Source of the DNA: Nibricoccus aquaticus | GTDB taxonomy: Bacteria; Verrucomicrobiota; Verrucomicrobiia; Opitutales; Opitutaceae | Length of the DNA: 64,000 bases | Direction: 5' to 3' | NCBI RefSeq assembly: GCF_002310495.1 | Contig: NZ_CP023344.1 | Location: forward strand, 3,055,501-3,119,500 | Shown: positions 1 to 9,435 of the stretch, one piece after another | Layout of the letters: the number at the start of each line of letters is the position of its first letter | Numbering within the stretch: position 1 is the stretch's first letter | The notes under the pieces: model-generated | The model's database searches: none | What the model was told of the DNA's origin: nothing | Seen by the model: the letters and a program-made list of their open reading frames with translations, nothing else | Made by a program: the position numbers and the translations under genes

Positions 1-2
1 TG

Positions 3-1280
<1,278 letters not shown>

Positions 1281-1311
1281 GAGAGGGTTGGGAGTCGAGG
1301 AGTCGGAATTT

Positions 1312-1339
1312 GGACAGGATTAAGAGGATTTACAGGATT
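1312..1339. repeat. AGGATT 9-bp-period short tandem repeat
   Basis: AGGATT occurs at 1316-1321, 1325-1330 and 1334-1339, exactly nine bases apart, in the gap between two convergent genes. This resembles the AGGATTAAC-type dispersed intergenic repeat seen in several high-GC environmental bacteria. No terminator with a T-tract is visible beside it. Confidence 0.6.
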
Positions 1340-1381
1340 GCCGGAGAGGGAGGTGGGGAGACGGGAGACTGTGGAGAAGAC

Positions 1382-4276
1382 TCACGGGCCTGTAGCCTCG
1401 AGGCGGAGGAAGTGACGAGGCTGACCCGAGGGAAGAGTGACGGTGCAGGTTTCGGTGGAGGCGGTGGTGCTTTCGACGACGGGAGAAGGGCCGGGGGACC
1501 AAGTTAGGAGGTCGGGCGAGACGAGGGTTTGGAGGGTGACGCCGGTGGCGGTGCGAGAGCGGGTGAAGCGGAAGAGGACCTGGCCGTTTTCGTTTTGGGC
1601 AGTGGGAAGTGTCGAGGCGGAGGGCGCGGTGGGATTCTGGCCGAGGGCGTATTCGAGGAGGTTGGACGCGCCGTCGTGGTCAGGGTCGTCGGTGGAGGAA
1701 TTGTGAGTGGGCGGGAGCGCGGTGGAGGTTGCCCAGGAGGAGAATGATTGGGTGACGGTGAGCGTGGCGGCGGCGCTGGTGATGGGCCCGGAGGTGGTGG
1801 TGAGGATGACGTCGTAGGTGGCGGTGTCGGTGGGCGTGGCGGGGGAGAAGGCGAGCGTGGTGGCGGTGGCGCCGGGGATGGGCTGGGCGTTTTTGCGCCA
1901 TTGGTAGGTGATCGCGAGCGGGGCGGTGGCGGAGACGGTGAGAGTTGCGGGCGTGTTTTCGGCGACGGTCTGGCTGGCGGGTGGGGTGTTGATGGTGGCG
2001 AGGCCGAGTTCGTTGATCCAGGCGGTGAGGAGGTTGATGGCGGAGGCGTCTAGTTCGTTGGAGCCGAGCGGGGGCATCTGGTGGGCACCGCGAGTCGAGA
2101 TGCGGGTGAGGAGCATCGAGTGAGCGGTGTCGGCCGGGGCGATGACGCGGTTGGCGGGATCGGAGAAGTTGTTCACTAGCGGGCCGTCGAGGAGGCCGGC
2201 GCTGGCGGTGGACGTGGAGAAGCGGGCGTCCCAGAGGCCTTGGGCGGCGCCGCCGGGCTGGTGACATTGGACGCAGTTGGCGGCGAGGTAGGAGCGGGTG
2301 CGTTTTTCTAGGGAGGCGGAAGCGTCGTCGGCTGGAGCGAGTGCGGGCAGGGTGGCGGGCGAGGGAACGGTGGCGGTGGTGAAGTAGCCGGCGGCGGCGA
2401 GGGCGGTGAGTTGGTTTTCGGATACGCCGTTGTGGACGTGGCTGCGGTTGAGTTGGGCGGTGTTGAAGCTGAGGGCGTGGCCGCCGGCGGGGGTGTGGCA
2501 CTGGAGGCATTCGGAGCGGCTGGGGTAGCGCCAGGTTTGCGGGCGGGGCGTGCCGTTTTCGGTGATGGTGATGACCTCGTTTTCGCCGGCTTCGGCGACG
2601 AGGGTGGCTTCGGTTTGCTGTGCGTTCCAGCGGTAGGTGACGCCGTAGAGGCCGGATGTAGTTTTGACGAGGAGGCGGGTTTCGAGCCGGCGCGAGGTTG
2701 CGGGATCGCCGCGGGTGGTTTCGAGATCGAAGTGTTTCACCCAGACGGTGCCGGCGGGGAAGGTGTAGTTTCCGTCGGGGGAGAAGGTGATTTTGTCGGC
2801 GAGGGAGGGAACGCTGAACCAGCGGCGTTTTTTGGCGTGGTCGGACCAGAAGGGGACGTTGGCATCGTAGGGGACGAGGCCGGCGGCGGGCGTGAGGGTG
2901 GCGAGGTCGGAGAACGCGCCGGTGGCGGTGAGGGTGGTGGGAAGAGGAGTGCCGGTGGGCGTGGAATTATAGGTGAGGCGCTGGACGGTGCCGTTGTTGA
3001 TGCAGGCGATGAGGATGTCGCCGTTGCGCGGGTCGGCACCGAAGCCGACGGGGCCGCTGGCGGTGGTGATTTGGGTGACCTGCGGATCGCCGCCGCCTTC
3101 GGGGAAGGTCATGGCGAAGATGCGGTTTTGTCCGTAGTCGCCGAATACGTAGCGGCCGAAGAGCTGGGCGAAGCGGGTGCCGCGATAGACCACGCCGCCG
3201 GTGATGGAGCTGGCGGAGTTGCGGTCCACGTCCCAGATCGGGTCGATGAAGGTGACGCCGGCGGGCGGATTGGCGCGGGGGCCGGCGATTTTTCCCTCGC
3301 GGTAGCTCCAGCCGTAATTGCCGCCGCGGGTGATGAGGTCGATCTCCTCGCGCGCGCCCTGGCCGACGTCGCCGACGAAGAGGCGGCCGGTGGGGTGGTC
3401 GAAGGAGAAGCGCCAAGGATTGCGGAGACCAACGGCCCAGAATTCGGTGCGGACGGCGGAAGGTGTGACGGTGATGCCGTTGAAGGAGGTGGCACCGACG
3501 AAGGGGTTGTCGGCGGGGACGCGGTAGGTGTTGGCGTGGACGGAGGCGTGGGCGTTGGGGAGGAGATTTTCGGAGCGTTGATCGACATCGATGCGAAGGA
3601 GGCCGGAGAAAAAGTCGTGATCGATGCGCTGGGAGTTGTTGTACTGGTCGGTGCCGCCGCCTTCGTCGCCGAGGGCGATGTAGAGATAGCCGTCGTTGCC
3701 GAAGTGGAGGTCGCCGCCGTTGTGGTTGTTGGCCTCGTCGCGCTGGGAGATGAGCGGGAGCTCGGTGGCGAGGATGTCGGCGTTGGTGGCGGGCGAGGGG
3801 AGGGCGGTGAAACGGGAGATGCGGTCGTGACGGCCGGAGCCGGCGGAGGTGGTGGTGCTGACGGTGTAGAAGACGTAGAAGTAGCGGTTGGTCGCGAACT
3901 GCGGGTGGAAGGCGAGGCCGAGGAGGCCTTCCTCGGTGTTGCTGCCGAGGGAGACGCGGGAGGTGAGGTCGAAGAAGAGCTGCTTGGCGGGCGTCGTGGC
4001 GTCGAGGTCGGTGACGAGCTGGATGCGGCCGGGTTTTTCGACGATGAAGATGCGGGCAGTTTCAGTGGGCGGGGTGACGATGGCGATAGGCTGGTCGAAG
4101 GTGAGGGAGTTGAATGCGTTGTCGGTGCGGTAGCCGAAAGACTGGGGAGCCTGGGGCATCGTGAGGGTGGTGTTGGCGACGCGAGTGAGCTGGGCGGTAG
4201 CCTTGGGTGCGGCGAGCAGCGTCAGGAAAACGACGGTGGCGAGATACGAAAGGGCGGGGGCGGGTAAGCGGAGCAT
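1382..4276 (-). CDS. Secreted PQQ-type sugar dehydrogenase with two haem c sites and Ig-like domain
   Basis: Predicted exported quinoprotein (964 aa) oxidising a sugar or alcohol, with electrons passed to attached c-type haems. The start at 4276 is chosen because it gives a classical signal peptide (MLRLPAPALSYLATVV, ending near TAQ); the frame is open upstream to 4453. Domains in order: glucose/sorbosone-dehydrogenase beta propeller (about 45-460, with HNGGDLHFG and GLRNPWRFSFD), a segment like SO_2930-type cytochromes (VPYDANVPFWSDHAKKRRW), haem sites CLQCH (around 2490-2508) and CVQCH (around 2261-2280), an Ig-like domain, and a C-terminal segment with DPDHDGASNLLEYALGQNP that is common in planctomycete/verrucomicrobial exported proteins. 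The substrate cannot be read from the sequence. Confidence 0.88.
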   Translation of the reverse strand: MLRLPAPALSYLATVVFLTLLAAPKATAQLTRVANTTLTMPQAPQSFGYRTDNAFNSLTFDQPIAIVTPPTETARIFIVEKPGRIQLVTDLDATTPAKQLFFDLTSRVSLGSNTEEGLLGLAFHPQFATNRYFYVFYTVSTTTSAGSGRHDRISRFTALPSPATNADILATELPLISQRDEANNHNGGDLHFGNDGYLYIALGDEGGGTDQYNNSQRIDHDFFSGLLRIDVDQRSENLLPNAHASVHANTYRVPADNPFVGATSFNGITVTPSAVRTEFWAVGLRNPWRFSFDHPTGRLFVGDVGQGAREEIDLITRGGNYGWSYREGKIAGPRANPPAGVTFIDPIWDVDRNSASSITGGVVYRGTRFAQLFGRYVFGDYGQNRIFAMTFPEGGGDPQVTQITTASGPVGFGADPRNGDILIACINNGTVQRLTYNSTPTGTPLPTTLTATGAFSDLATLTPAAGLVPYDANVPFWSDHAKKRRWFSVPSLADKITFSPDGNYTFPAGTVWVKHFDLETTRGDPATSRRLETRLLVKTTSGLYGVTYRWNAQQTEATLVAEAGENEVITITENGTPRPQTWRYPSRSECLQCHTPAGGHALSFNTAQLNRSHVHNGVSENQLTALAAAGYFTTATVPSPATLPALAPADDASASLEKRTRSYLAANCVQCHQPGGAAQGLWDARFSTSTASAGLLDGPLVNNFSDPANRVIAPADTAHSMLLTRISTRGAHQMPPLGSNELDASAINLLTAWINELGLATINTPPASQTVAENTPATLTVSATAPLAITYQWRKNAQPIPGATATTLAFSPATPTDTATYDVILTTTSGPITSAAATLTVTQSFSSWATSTALPPTHNSSTDDPDHDGASNLLEYALGQNPTAPSASTLPTAQNENGQVLFRFTRSRTATGVTLQTLVSPDLLTWSPGPSPVVESTTASTETCTVTLPSGQPRHFLRLEATGP

Positions 4277-4437
4277 GGCGGGAAAAATGCAGTGGGAAGA
4301 CGGCAGACCGTGGAAGGGCTGAGCGGTTCGGCGGATGGAGCGGGTGGGGAGGTTAAGAAAGGTTGAACTTTGTAAAACGGTTCCTACGTTGCCCGGCCTT
4401 GAAATCAGCCAGCGCAGCAGCCGACTTTGCGTTTCTG

Positions 4438-5982
4438 ATGGCCGAAAGCGCACCGCTCCAGTGGCCGCTTACGGTCGCGATTGGCGTTGGCGTGGCGGGA
4501 GGTCTCGGGCTGGCGTGGGTGTTGACCCGGCAGACGCGGCGGCTGGCGAATGAAGAGGCGGCGCAGATTATCGAAGTGGCTAAGCGCGAGGCGGTCGTGG
4601 CGGGTCACGAAGCCAGGCAGAAGGCCGAGGAAGAAATCCAAGGACGGCGGGCGGAGGTCACTCGTGAGTTCGACCGGCGGGAGATCGAGACGGATATCAA
4701 GCTGCGCGAGATCCGTGCGCATGAGGAGTCGCTGGGGTTGCTCGATTACCAGCTGGAGCAAAAGCAGGAAAAACTTTCCCGGGAAAATGCGGCGGTGAAG
4801 CAGGCGCGCGATGCGATCCGGTCGTTGTCGAAGAGTTTGCGCAAGCGGCTCGAAGGCGTGTCGCAGATGGATGCGGAGGAGATCAAACGCACACTGCGCG
4901 AAGAAGTGATGCTGGAGTGTCAGGACGAGTTGCGCGCGCTGCGGCGTGAGACGCTTGATCGTTCGGAGCAGGATCTGCAGAACGAGGCGAAACGGATTTT
5001 GATCACGACGATGCAGCGACTGTCGTCGAAGCCGAATGCGGACATCACGGCGACAATCGTCCACTTGCCGAGCGAGGAGATGAAGGGGCGCATCATCGGG
5101 CGCGAAGGGCGGAATATTAAGTCGTTCGAAGCGGCCACGGGTGTGACGCTGCTCATCGATGAGACGCCGCAGATGGTGTTGATTTCGTCGTTTGATCCGG
5201 TGCGGCGCGAAATCGCGCGGCTGGCGCTCGATGGACTCGTGAAAGACGGGCGCATCCATCCGGCGAGCATTGAGGAGTTCGTGAACCGGGCGCGCGAGGA
5301 TGTTGACCTGAACGTGCAGCAATCGGGCGAGGATGCGGTGCAGCGTCTCGGCATCAATGGGCTGCATCCAGAGATCATCAAGCATCTCGGGCGTTTGAAG
5401 TATCGGTTCTCTTATACGCAGAACGTGCTCGATCACTCCATCGAGGTGGGTTTCCTGTGCTCGATGATCGCAAGCGAGCTGGGGCTCGATCCGAACGTGG
5501 CGAAGCGGGCAGGGTTGCTGCACGACATCGGCAAGGGCGTGGAAGGCGATTACGAGGGCAGCCATGCGATCATCGGCGCTGATTTAGTGAAGCGGCACGG
5601 TGAGACGCCGATCGTGGTGAACGCGGTGGCGGCGCATCACGAAGAGGTGAAGCCGGAAACGGTTTACGCGGGGCTGGTGATTTTGGCGGACACGGTTTCG
5701 GCGTCGCGGCCGGGTGCGCGGGCGGAATCGATGACGAGTTACATCCAGCGGCTGGAGCGTCTGGAGAAGCTGGCGATGTCGCTCGAAGGCGTGCAGCAGG
5801 CGTATGCGATTCAGGCTGGGCGCGAGATCCGTGTGGTGGTTTCGCCGCAGAACGTGACGGATGAGCAGGCGCGGGAACTTTCGAAGACGCTTCGGAGGAA
5901 GATCGAGGAAGAGCTGCAGTATCCGAGTACGATCAAGGTGACGGTGATCCGGGAGTCGCGGTTTACGGAGACGGCGACGTGA
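4438..5982 (+). CDS. rny: Ribonuclease Y
   Basis: Membrane-anchored endoribonuclease that initiates mRNA decay (514 aa, normal for the family). The ATG at 4438 is preferred over upstream TTG 4363 because it places the single membrane helix (WPLTVAIGVGVAGGLGLAWV) at the N-terminus, as in other RNase Y proteins. A long coiled coil covers about 35-190, the KH domain about 205-270 (GRIIGREGRNIKSFE), and the HD phosphohydrolase domain about 325-420, with metal motif HDIGKG. It is divergent from the dehydrogenase at 1382-4276, leaving about 160 bases for both promoters. Confidence 0.97.
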   Translation: MAESAPLQWPLTVAIGVGVAGGLGLAWVLTRQTRRLANEEAAQIIEVAKREAVVAGHEARQKAEEEIQGRRAEVTREFDRREIETDIKLREIRAHEESLGLLDYQLEQKQEKLSRENAAVKQARDAIRSLSKSLRKRLEGVSQMDAEEIKRTLREEVMLECQDELRALRRETLDRSEQDLQNEAKRILITTMQRLSSKPNADITATIVHLPSEEMKGRIIGREGRNIKSFEAATGVTLLIDETPQMVLISSFDPVRREIARLALDGLVKDGRIHPASIEEFVNRAREDVDLNVQQSGEDAVQRLGINGLHPEIIKHLGRLKYRFSYTQNVLDHSIEVGFLCSMIASELGLDPNVAKRAGLLHDIGKGVEGDYEGSHAIIGADLVKRHGETPIVVNAVAAHHEEVKPETVYAGLVILADTVSASRPGARAESMTSYIQRLERLEKLAMSLEGVQQAYAIQAGREIRVVVSPQNVTDEQARELSKTLRRKIEEELQYPSTIKVTVIRESRFTETAT

Positions 5983-6006
5983 GCGGCGGCTCGAAGCGCC
6001 GCCGGG

Positions 6007-6157
6007 AAGTAGCGAGTAGCGGTAGTGAGTAGCGAACATGGGGAACCCGCAGGCGGGGCTCGTGATTTTCGTGAGAAGGAGGCGTGTGTCATTGGCGCGT
6101 CGCACTCTCCGGCTCTGAGATTTCTACTCGCTACGCGCTACCCGCTACTCACTACTT
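6007..6157. repeat. Imperfect inverted repeat of GTAGYGAGTAGCG units
   Basis: Left arm about 6007-6035 (units GTAGCGAGTAGCG, GTAGTGAGTAGCG) and right arm about 6124-6157 carrying the same units in reverse complement. The right arm ends about 10 bases before the queF start codon, so a hairpin could affect queF translation. It has the look of a dispersed intergenic repeat. Confidence 0.7.
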
Positions 6158-6166
6158 TCCAGCATC

Positions 6167-6535
6167 ATGTCTGACGCCAAGCTTCTTGAAACGTTTCCGA
6201 ATCCTGCTCCGCACCGTGATTTTCTGATCGATCATACGCATCATGAATTCACGTCGGTGTGCCCGATGACAGGGCATCCGGATTTCGCGGACATCACCGT
6301 GCGCTACGTACCGGACAAGACCTGCGTGGAGCTGAAATCGCTGAAGCTCTACTTCCACGCATTTCGTAATCAGGGGATTTTCTTCGAGGCGGTGACCAAC
6401 AAGATTTGCGACGATCTGGGCAAGGCGCTGAAGCCGCGCAGCCTCACGATCATCTCGAAGTGGAAGGCGCGCGGGGGGTTTACGTCGGTCGTGACGGCTG
6501 AGTGGTCTGGGAAGAACGCGAAGATGACGCGCTGA
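6167..6535 (+). CDS. queF: NADPH-dependent preQ0 reductase QueF
   Basis: Reduces 7-cyano-7-deazaguanine to preQ1 in queuosine tRNA modification (cytoplasm). At 122 aa it is of the short, unimodular QueF type. Visible signatures are the QueF motif ELKSLKLYF and the nucleophilic Cys32 in TSVCPMTGHPDF, followed by the Glu of GIFFEAV that binds substrate. It stands alone, with a repeat just upstream and a clear terminator downstream at 6576-6602; other queuosine genes are not in this window. Confidence 0.95.
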   Translation: MSDAKLLETFPNPAPHRDFLIDHTHHEFTSVCPMTGHPDFADITVRYVPDKTCVELKSLKLYFHAFRNQGIFFEAVTNKICDDLGKALKPRSLTIISKWKARGGFTSVVTAEWSGKNAKMTR

Positions 6536-6575
6536 AGGCCGGGAGCGGAGGCGCTTTTGGTGTTGAGGGGATGAG

Positions 6576-6602
6576 GCCGCACTTTTGAGGTGCGGCTTTT
6601 TT
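6576..6602 (+). terminator. Rho-independent terminator after queF
   Basis: Perfect 7-bp stem GCCGCAC (6576-6582) / GTGCGGC (6590-6596) with a 7-base loop, followed by six T (6597-6602). Confidence 0.9.
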
Positions 6603-6762
6603 GTGAGGCAGGATCGTTTGTTGTTACTGATAGAGCGGGGATCGCATTGTGCGTGGGCGACGAACCAGGTGCAGTGATCGGGCTGGCTCCAAACAATGGG
6701 TTCTCGTATAACGGTCGCATGCTTGTGCGGCTGACGCGCAGGCCTCATCTCGCTTTTGCCCT

Positions 6763-7578
6763 ATGAAAATAAAATCCCTGTTGCTCGCGGCGCTTGTCGC
6801 GACTTCGACCGCGGCGTTTGCCGCTGAATCCGCTCCGTTGACCTTCAATGGTGTGCTGACCTTGAGCAATGCCCAGCACTTCGGCCTTGTTAATAGCGAT
6901 GCGACCCGGACCGGCTGGGTGAAGCTTGGTGGTGAGTTCGATGGATATACGGTGAAGAGTTATGATGCGGCGTCGAAAACGCTGACGTTAGATAGGAGCG
7001 GAAAAACGTACACCGTCGCGCTGGCTGATAGTAAGTTTGACGGAAGCGCGAAGGTGGCTGCGGGAACAAAGGCTACGCTCGCGGATGCGCAGACAGTCAT
7101 CGACCAGATGCAATTTGAGAAGATGCTAGAGAAGTCCCTGGAGGGACAGCAGAAGGCCATGGCCAAGATGATGGAGCAGGCGGCTGGTAAGAGCGGAGGG
7201 AAGGTGTCGTCCGAGGATTTGATGGAATTTCAAAAGAAGGTGATGGGGACGATGCTTGAAGCCATGAATCCGGAGCAGATGAAAAATGAGATGGCGCAGA
7301 TCTATTCGGACACTTTCACCAAAGAGGAGCTGGCGTCTGTGGCGGCGTTTAATTCGACAGCTGCGGGCCAGGCGATGATCGAAAAGCAGCCAGATATTCA
7401 GCAGAAACTGCAGGAGCTGATGATGCCGCGCATCATGGCGGCGATGCCTAAGGTTCAACAGCTGGGCAAAGAGTTTGGTCAGCAGCAAAAAGCGAAGGCG
7501 GAGGCTGCTGCGGCGAAAGTGAATGGCACGTCTGCGACAGTACCGGAATCCATGGCGACGACGCCCGCGAAACCCTGA
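6763..7578 (+). CDS. Exported DUF2059-domain protein
   Basis: A 271-aa protein with a clear Sec signal peptide (MKIKSLLLAALVATSTAAFA, cleavage near AAFA-AE). Residues about 25-100 form an unrecognised beta-rich region; about 105-250 match the DUF2059 pattern, with the conserved core YSDTFTKEELASVAAFNSTAAGQAM, here given only for its key residues FT, EEL, F and GQAM. A Met/Gln/Lys-rich helical stretch follows. DUF2059 proteins are periplasmic and of unknown biochemical role. It is a single-gene unit, with terminators on both sides. Confidence 0.8.
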   Translation: MKIKSLLLAALVATSTAAFAAESAPLTFNGVLTLSNAQHFGLVNSDATRTGWVKLGGEFDGYTVKSYDAASKTLTLDRSGKTYTVALADSKFDGSAKVAAGTKATLADAQTVIDQMQFEKMLEKSLEGQQKAMAKMMEQAAGKSGGKVSSEDLMEFQKKVMGTMLEAMNPEQMKNEMAQIYSDTFTKEELASVAAFNSTAAGQAMIEKQPDIQQKLQELMMPRIMAAMPKVQQLGKEFGQQQKAKAEAAAAKVNGTSATVPESMATTPAKP

Positions 7579-7639
7579 TTGGGCGAAGCGATCCGCCCAA
7601 TTAGATCGAGCCGCGTGATCATTTCGCGCGGCTTTTTTT
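7579..7639 (+). terminator. Tandem hairpins with T-tract after the DUF2059 gene
   Basis: First hairpin has perfect 8-bp stem ATTGGGCG/CGCCCAAT (about 7579-7602). The second has stem AGCCGCG (7609-7615) / CGCGGCT (7627-7633) followed by T7 at 7633-7639. The second overlaps the stop codon of the convergent gene at 7638. Confidence 0.85.
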
Positions 7640-8408
7640 ATGCGCGGACGTTGAGGGCGGCGATGACTTGCGGGTGGAGTATCGGGTTGGCGGCGACGAT
7701 GGACGCGGCTTTGACAGGATCGCCGCCCTGCCAGTCGGTGATGATGCCGCCGGCGCCGCGCACGATCGGGATGAGCGCCTGGATGTCCCACGGGTTCATG
7801 ATCGGATCGATAGAGAGATCGGCCCAGCCGGACGAGAGCAGGAGGTAGCCGTAGCAATCGCCCCAGGTACGGGAGAGGCGGACGCGTTTTTCTAGGGCGG
7901 AGTAGGCGGCGCCGTTTTGGTATTTGGCGGGGTTGAGCGGATCGCTGGTGAGGAGAGTGGCGTCTTCTAGGCGGGCGGTGTGACGAACGCTGACGGGGCG
8001 GTTGTTGAGTGTCGTGGTCTGGCCGTCGCCGATCATGAGCTGGCGGAGGATGGGCTGATGGATCGCTCCGAGGACGGGCTGGCCGTCGTGCATAAGCGCG
8101 ATGAGCGTGCCGAAGAGCGGCACGGCGGTCATGAAGGCTTTGGTGCCGTCGATCGGGTCGAGAACCCACACGAATTCGGCGTCGGGGCGGTCGTTACCGA
8201 ACTCTTCGCCGATGATGCCGTGAGAGGGAAATTTTTTGGCGATGAGGTCGCGGATGAGTTTCTCGGCGCCGCGGTCGGCTGCGGTGACGGGGGAATCGTC
8301 GGATTTGATTTCTACGGCGAGATCGGCGCTGGCGAAGTAGGGGCGGATGAAATCGCCGGAGCGTTCAGCGAGTTCGATGAGGAAAGCGCGGTAGGGAGTC
8401 AGATCCAT
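7638..8408 (-). CDS. hisN: Inositol-monophosphatase-family phosphatase, HisN-like
   Basis: Mg-dependent sugar- or amino-alcohol-phosphatase (256 aa), most like the histidinol-phosphatase branch (last phosphatase step of histidine synthesis). The metal-binding motifs are GEEFG, DPIDGT and the C-terminal WDIQA; SPVTAADRGAE is also typical. The start at 8408 (MDLTPYRAF) is preferred to the upstream 8426. SuhB-type or CysQ-type activity cannot be ruled out by eye. hisI lies 27 kb away, so the context does not settle the substrate. Confidence 0.85.
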   Translation of the reverse strand: MDLTPYRAFLIELAERSGDFIRPYFASADLAVEIKSDDSPVTAADRGAEKLIRDLIAKKFPSHGIIGEEFGNDRPDAEFVWVLDPIDGTKAFMTAVPLFGTLIALMHDGQPVLGAIHQPILRQLMIGDGQTTTLNNRPVSVRHTARLEDATLLTSDPLNPAKYQNGAAYSALEKRVRLSRTWGDCYGYLLLSSGWADLSIDPIMNPWDIQALIPIVRGAGGIITDWQGGDPVKAASIVAANPILHPQVIAALNVRA

Positions 8409-8542
8409 GCGCACCACGAAATACACGAAAGGAACGAAATCACGGAGAAAGTCGCTTTGCCTGTTTTGGCGATGAGGACTTTTCCCGGGCGTTTTTTCCG
8501 TGTCTTTAGAAGTATTCAGAGAAACCTGAGCGTAATACCTGC

Positions 8543-9214
8543 ATGCGTTGGACCGACGTACCGATTCACTTCATCGACTTTGAGGGGAGTATCGCGTCCG
8601 GAATTTTGGAATACGGAGTGGTTACGTTACACGGTGGCATGGTCGTAGAAACGGAGACGAGGCTTTGTCGGGCGACGGGCAAGGTGCGCTCGGAAGACGA
8701 AGCCGTTCACGGAATCAGCGCAGATGCGGTGGCCAAGAAGGCGCTGTTTGCGGATGAGTTTGCTCGGTTCGCGACGTTACGGGCGAGCGGGCCGCTGGCG
8801 GCGCATTATGCGCAGGCGGAGAATTCGTTGATCAAATCGGTGTGGCCCTATCCGCGGGTGTCGCCGGATTTTTCGCGTATCGATCGCGGCAGTTCCATCG
8901 CGGATTGGGGGCCGTGGATCGATACGGGGCGGATTTATGCGGAGCTGTTTCCGCAGCTGAAGACGGGGAAGCTCGCGGAGCTAGTGGAGATTTTTGGCGT
9001 GCAGGCGGAGCTCGATGCGCTGGCGAAGGAGCATTGTCCAAAGGAGCGGCGGATGTATCACGCGGCGTTGTATGATGCGCTGGCGGCGGCGTTGCTGCTC
9101 GTGGCGCTGGGGCGGAGGCCGGAGTTTGCGCGGATGACGGTGCCGTGGTTGTTGCAGGCGAGCATTGCGAATCCGGCGAAGCGGGCGGCGCTGCAGCAGG
9201 ATGAGTTGTTCTGA
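8543..9214 (+). CDS. DEDDh 3'-5' exonuclease family protein
   Basis: A 223-aa nuclease of the DnaQ-like superfamily. Motif I is HFIDFEGS (DxE), motif II is the less typical HYAQAENSLI, and motif III is YHAALYDALA (HxAxxD). It has no polymerase or helicase part. It could trim DNA or RNA ends or act as a separate proofreading factor; it precedes dnaE, but on the opposite strand, so they share no transcript. Substrate not determinable here. Confidence 0.8.
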   Translation: MRWTDVPIHFIDFEGSIASGILEYGVVTLHGGMVVETETRLCRATGKVRSEDEAVHGISADAVAKKALFADEFARFATLRASGPLAAHYAQAENSLIKSVWPYPRVSPDFSRIDRGSSIADWGPWIDTGRIYAELFPQLKTGKLAELVEIFGVQAELDALAKEHCPKERRMYHAALYDALAAALLLVALGRRPEFARMTVPWLLQASIANPAKRAALQQDELF

Positions 9215-9274
9215 AGGTGTGTGCGGTGGCTGGCGTGAGCGTGATAGGAGCCGAACGCGGGCGGTCGTTAGGTT

Positions 9275-9416
9275 AATCGCAAAGATGCGAAGACGCTAAG
9301 GTTGGAGCGAAGGGGTGGAATTTCGCAGCATGGAGTCGGAATTTTAACCGCAGAGGACGCGGAGAGCGCGGAGATCGGAGGAGTTCGGAGCTTTGCGTCT
9401 TCGCGTCTTTGCGATT
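9275..9416. repeat. Long inverted repeat between exonuclease gene and dnaE
   Basis: Arm 9275-9296 (AATCGCAAAGATGCGAAGAC plus GC) matches the reverse complement of 9395-9416 at 21 of 22 positions. The roughly 98-base interior contains the segment CCGCAGAGGACGCGGAGAG. It lies in the gap between the convergent exonuclease and dnaE genes and may act as a long-range hairpin or be a dispersed repeat. No T-tract typical of a terminator was found. Confidence 0.8.
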
Positions 9417-9435
9417 CAAAAACGGCGTTGAAAAA

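Noticed and set aside
2411-4267. Long open frame (618 aa) on the plus strand
   Set aside because: It lies antisense over the dehydrogenase gene and encodes Gly/Ala/Val/Glu-rich nonsense; a shadow frame in high-GC DNA.
8407-8512. Inverted repeat with ACGAAA/ACGGAG segments upstream of the exonuclease gene
   Set aside because: The arms do not match well enough when compared base by base, so no structure is claimed.
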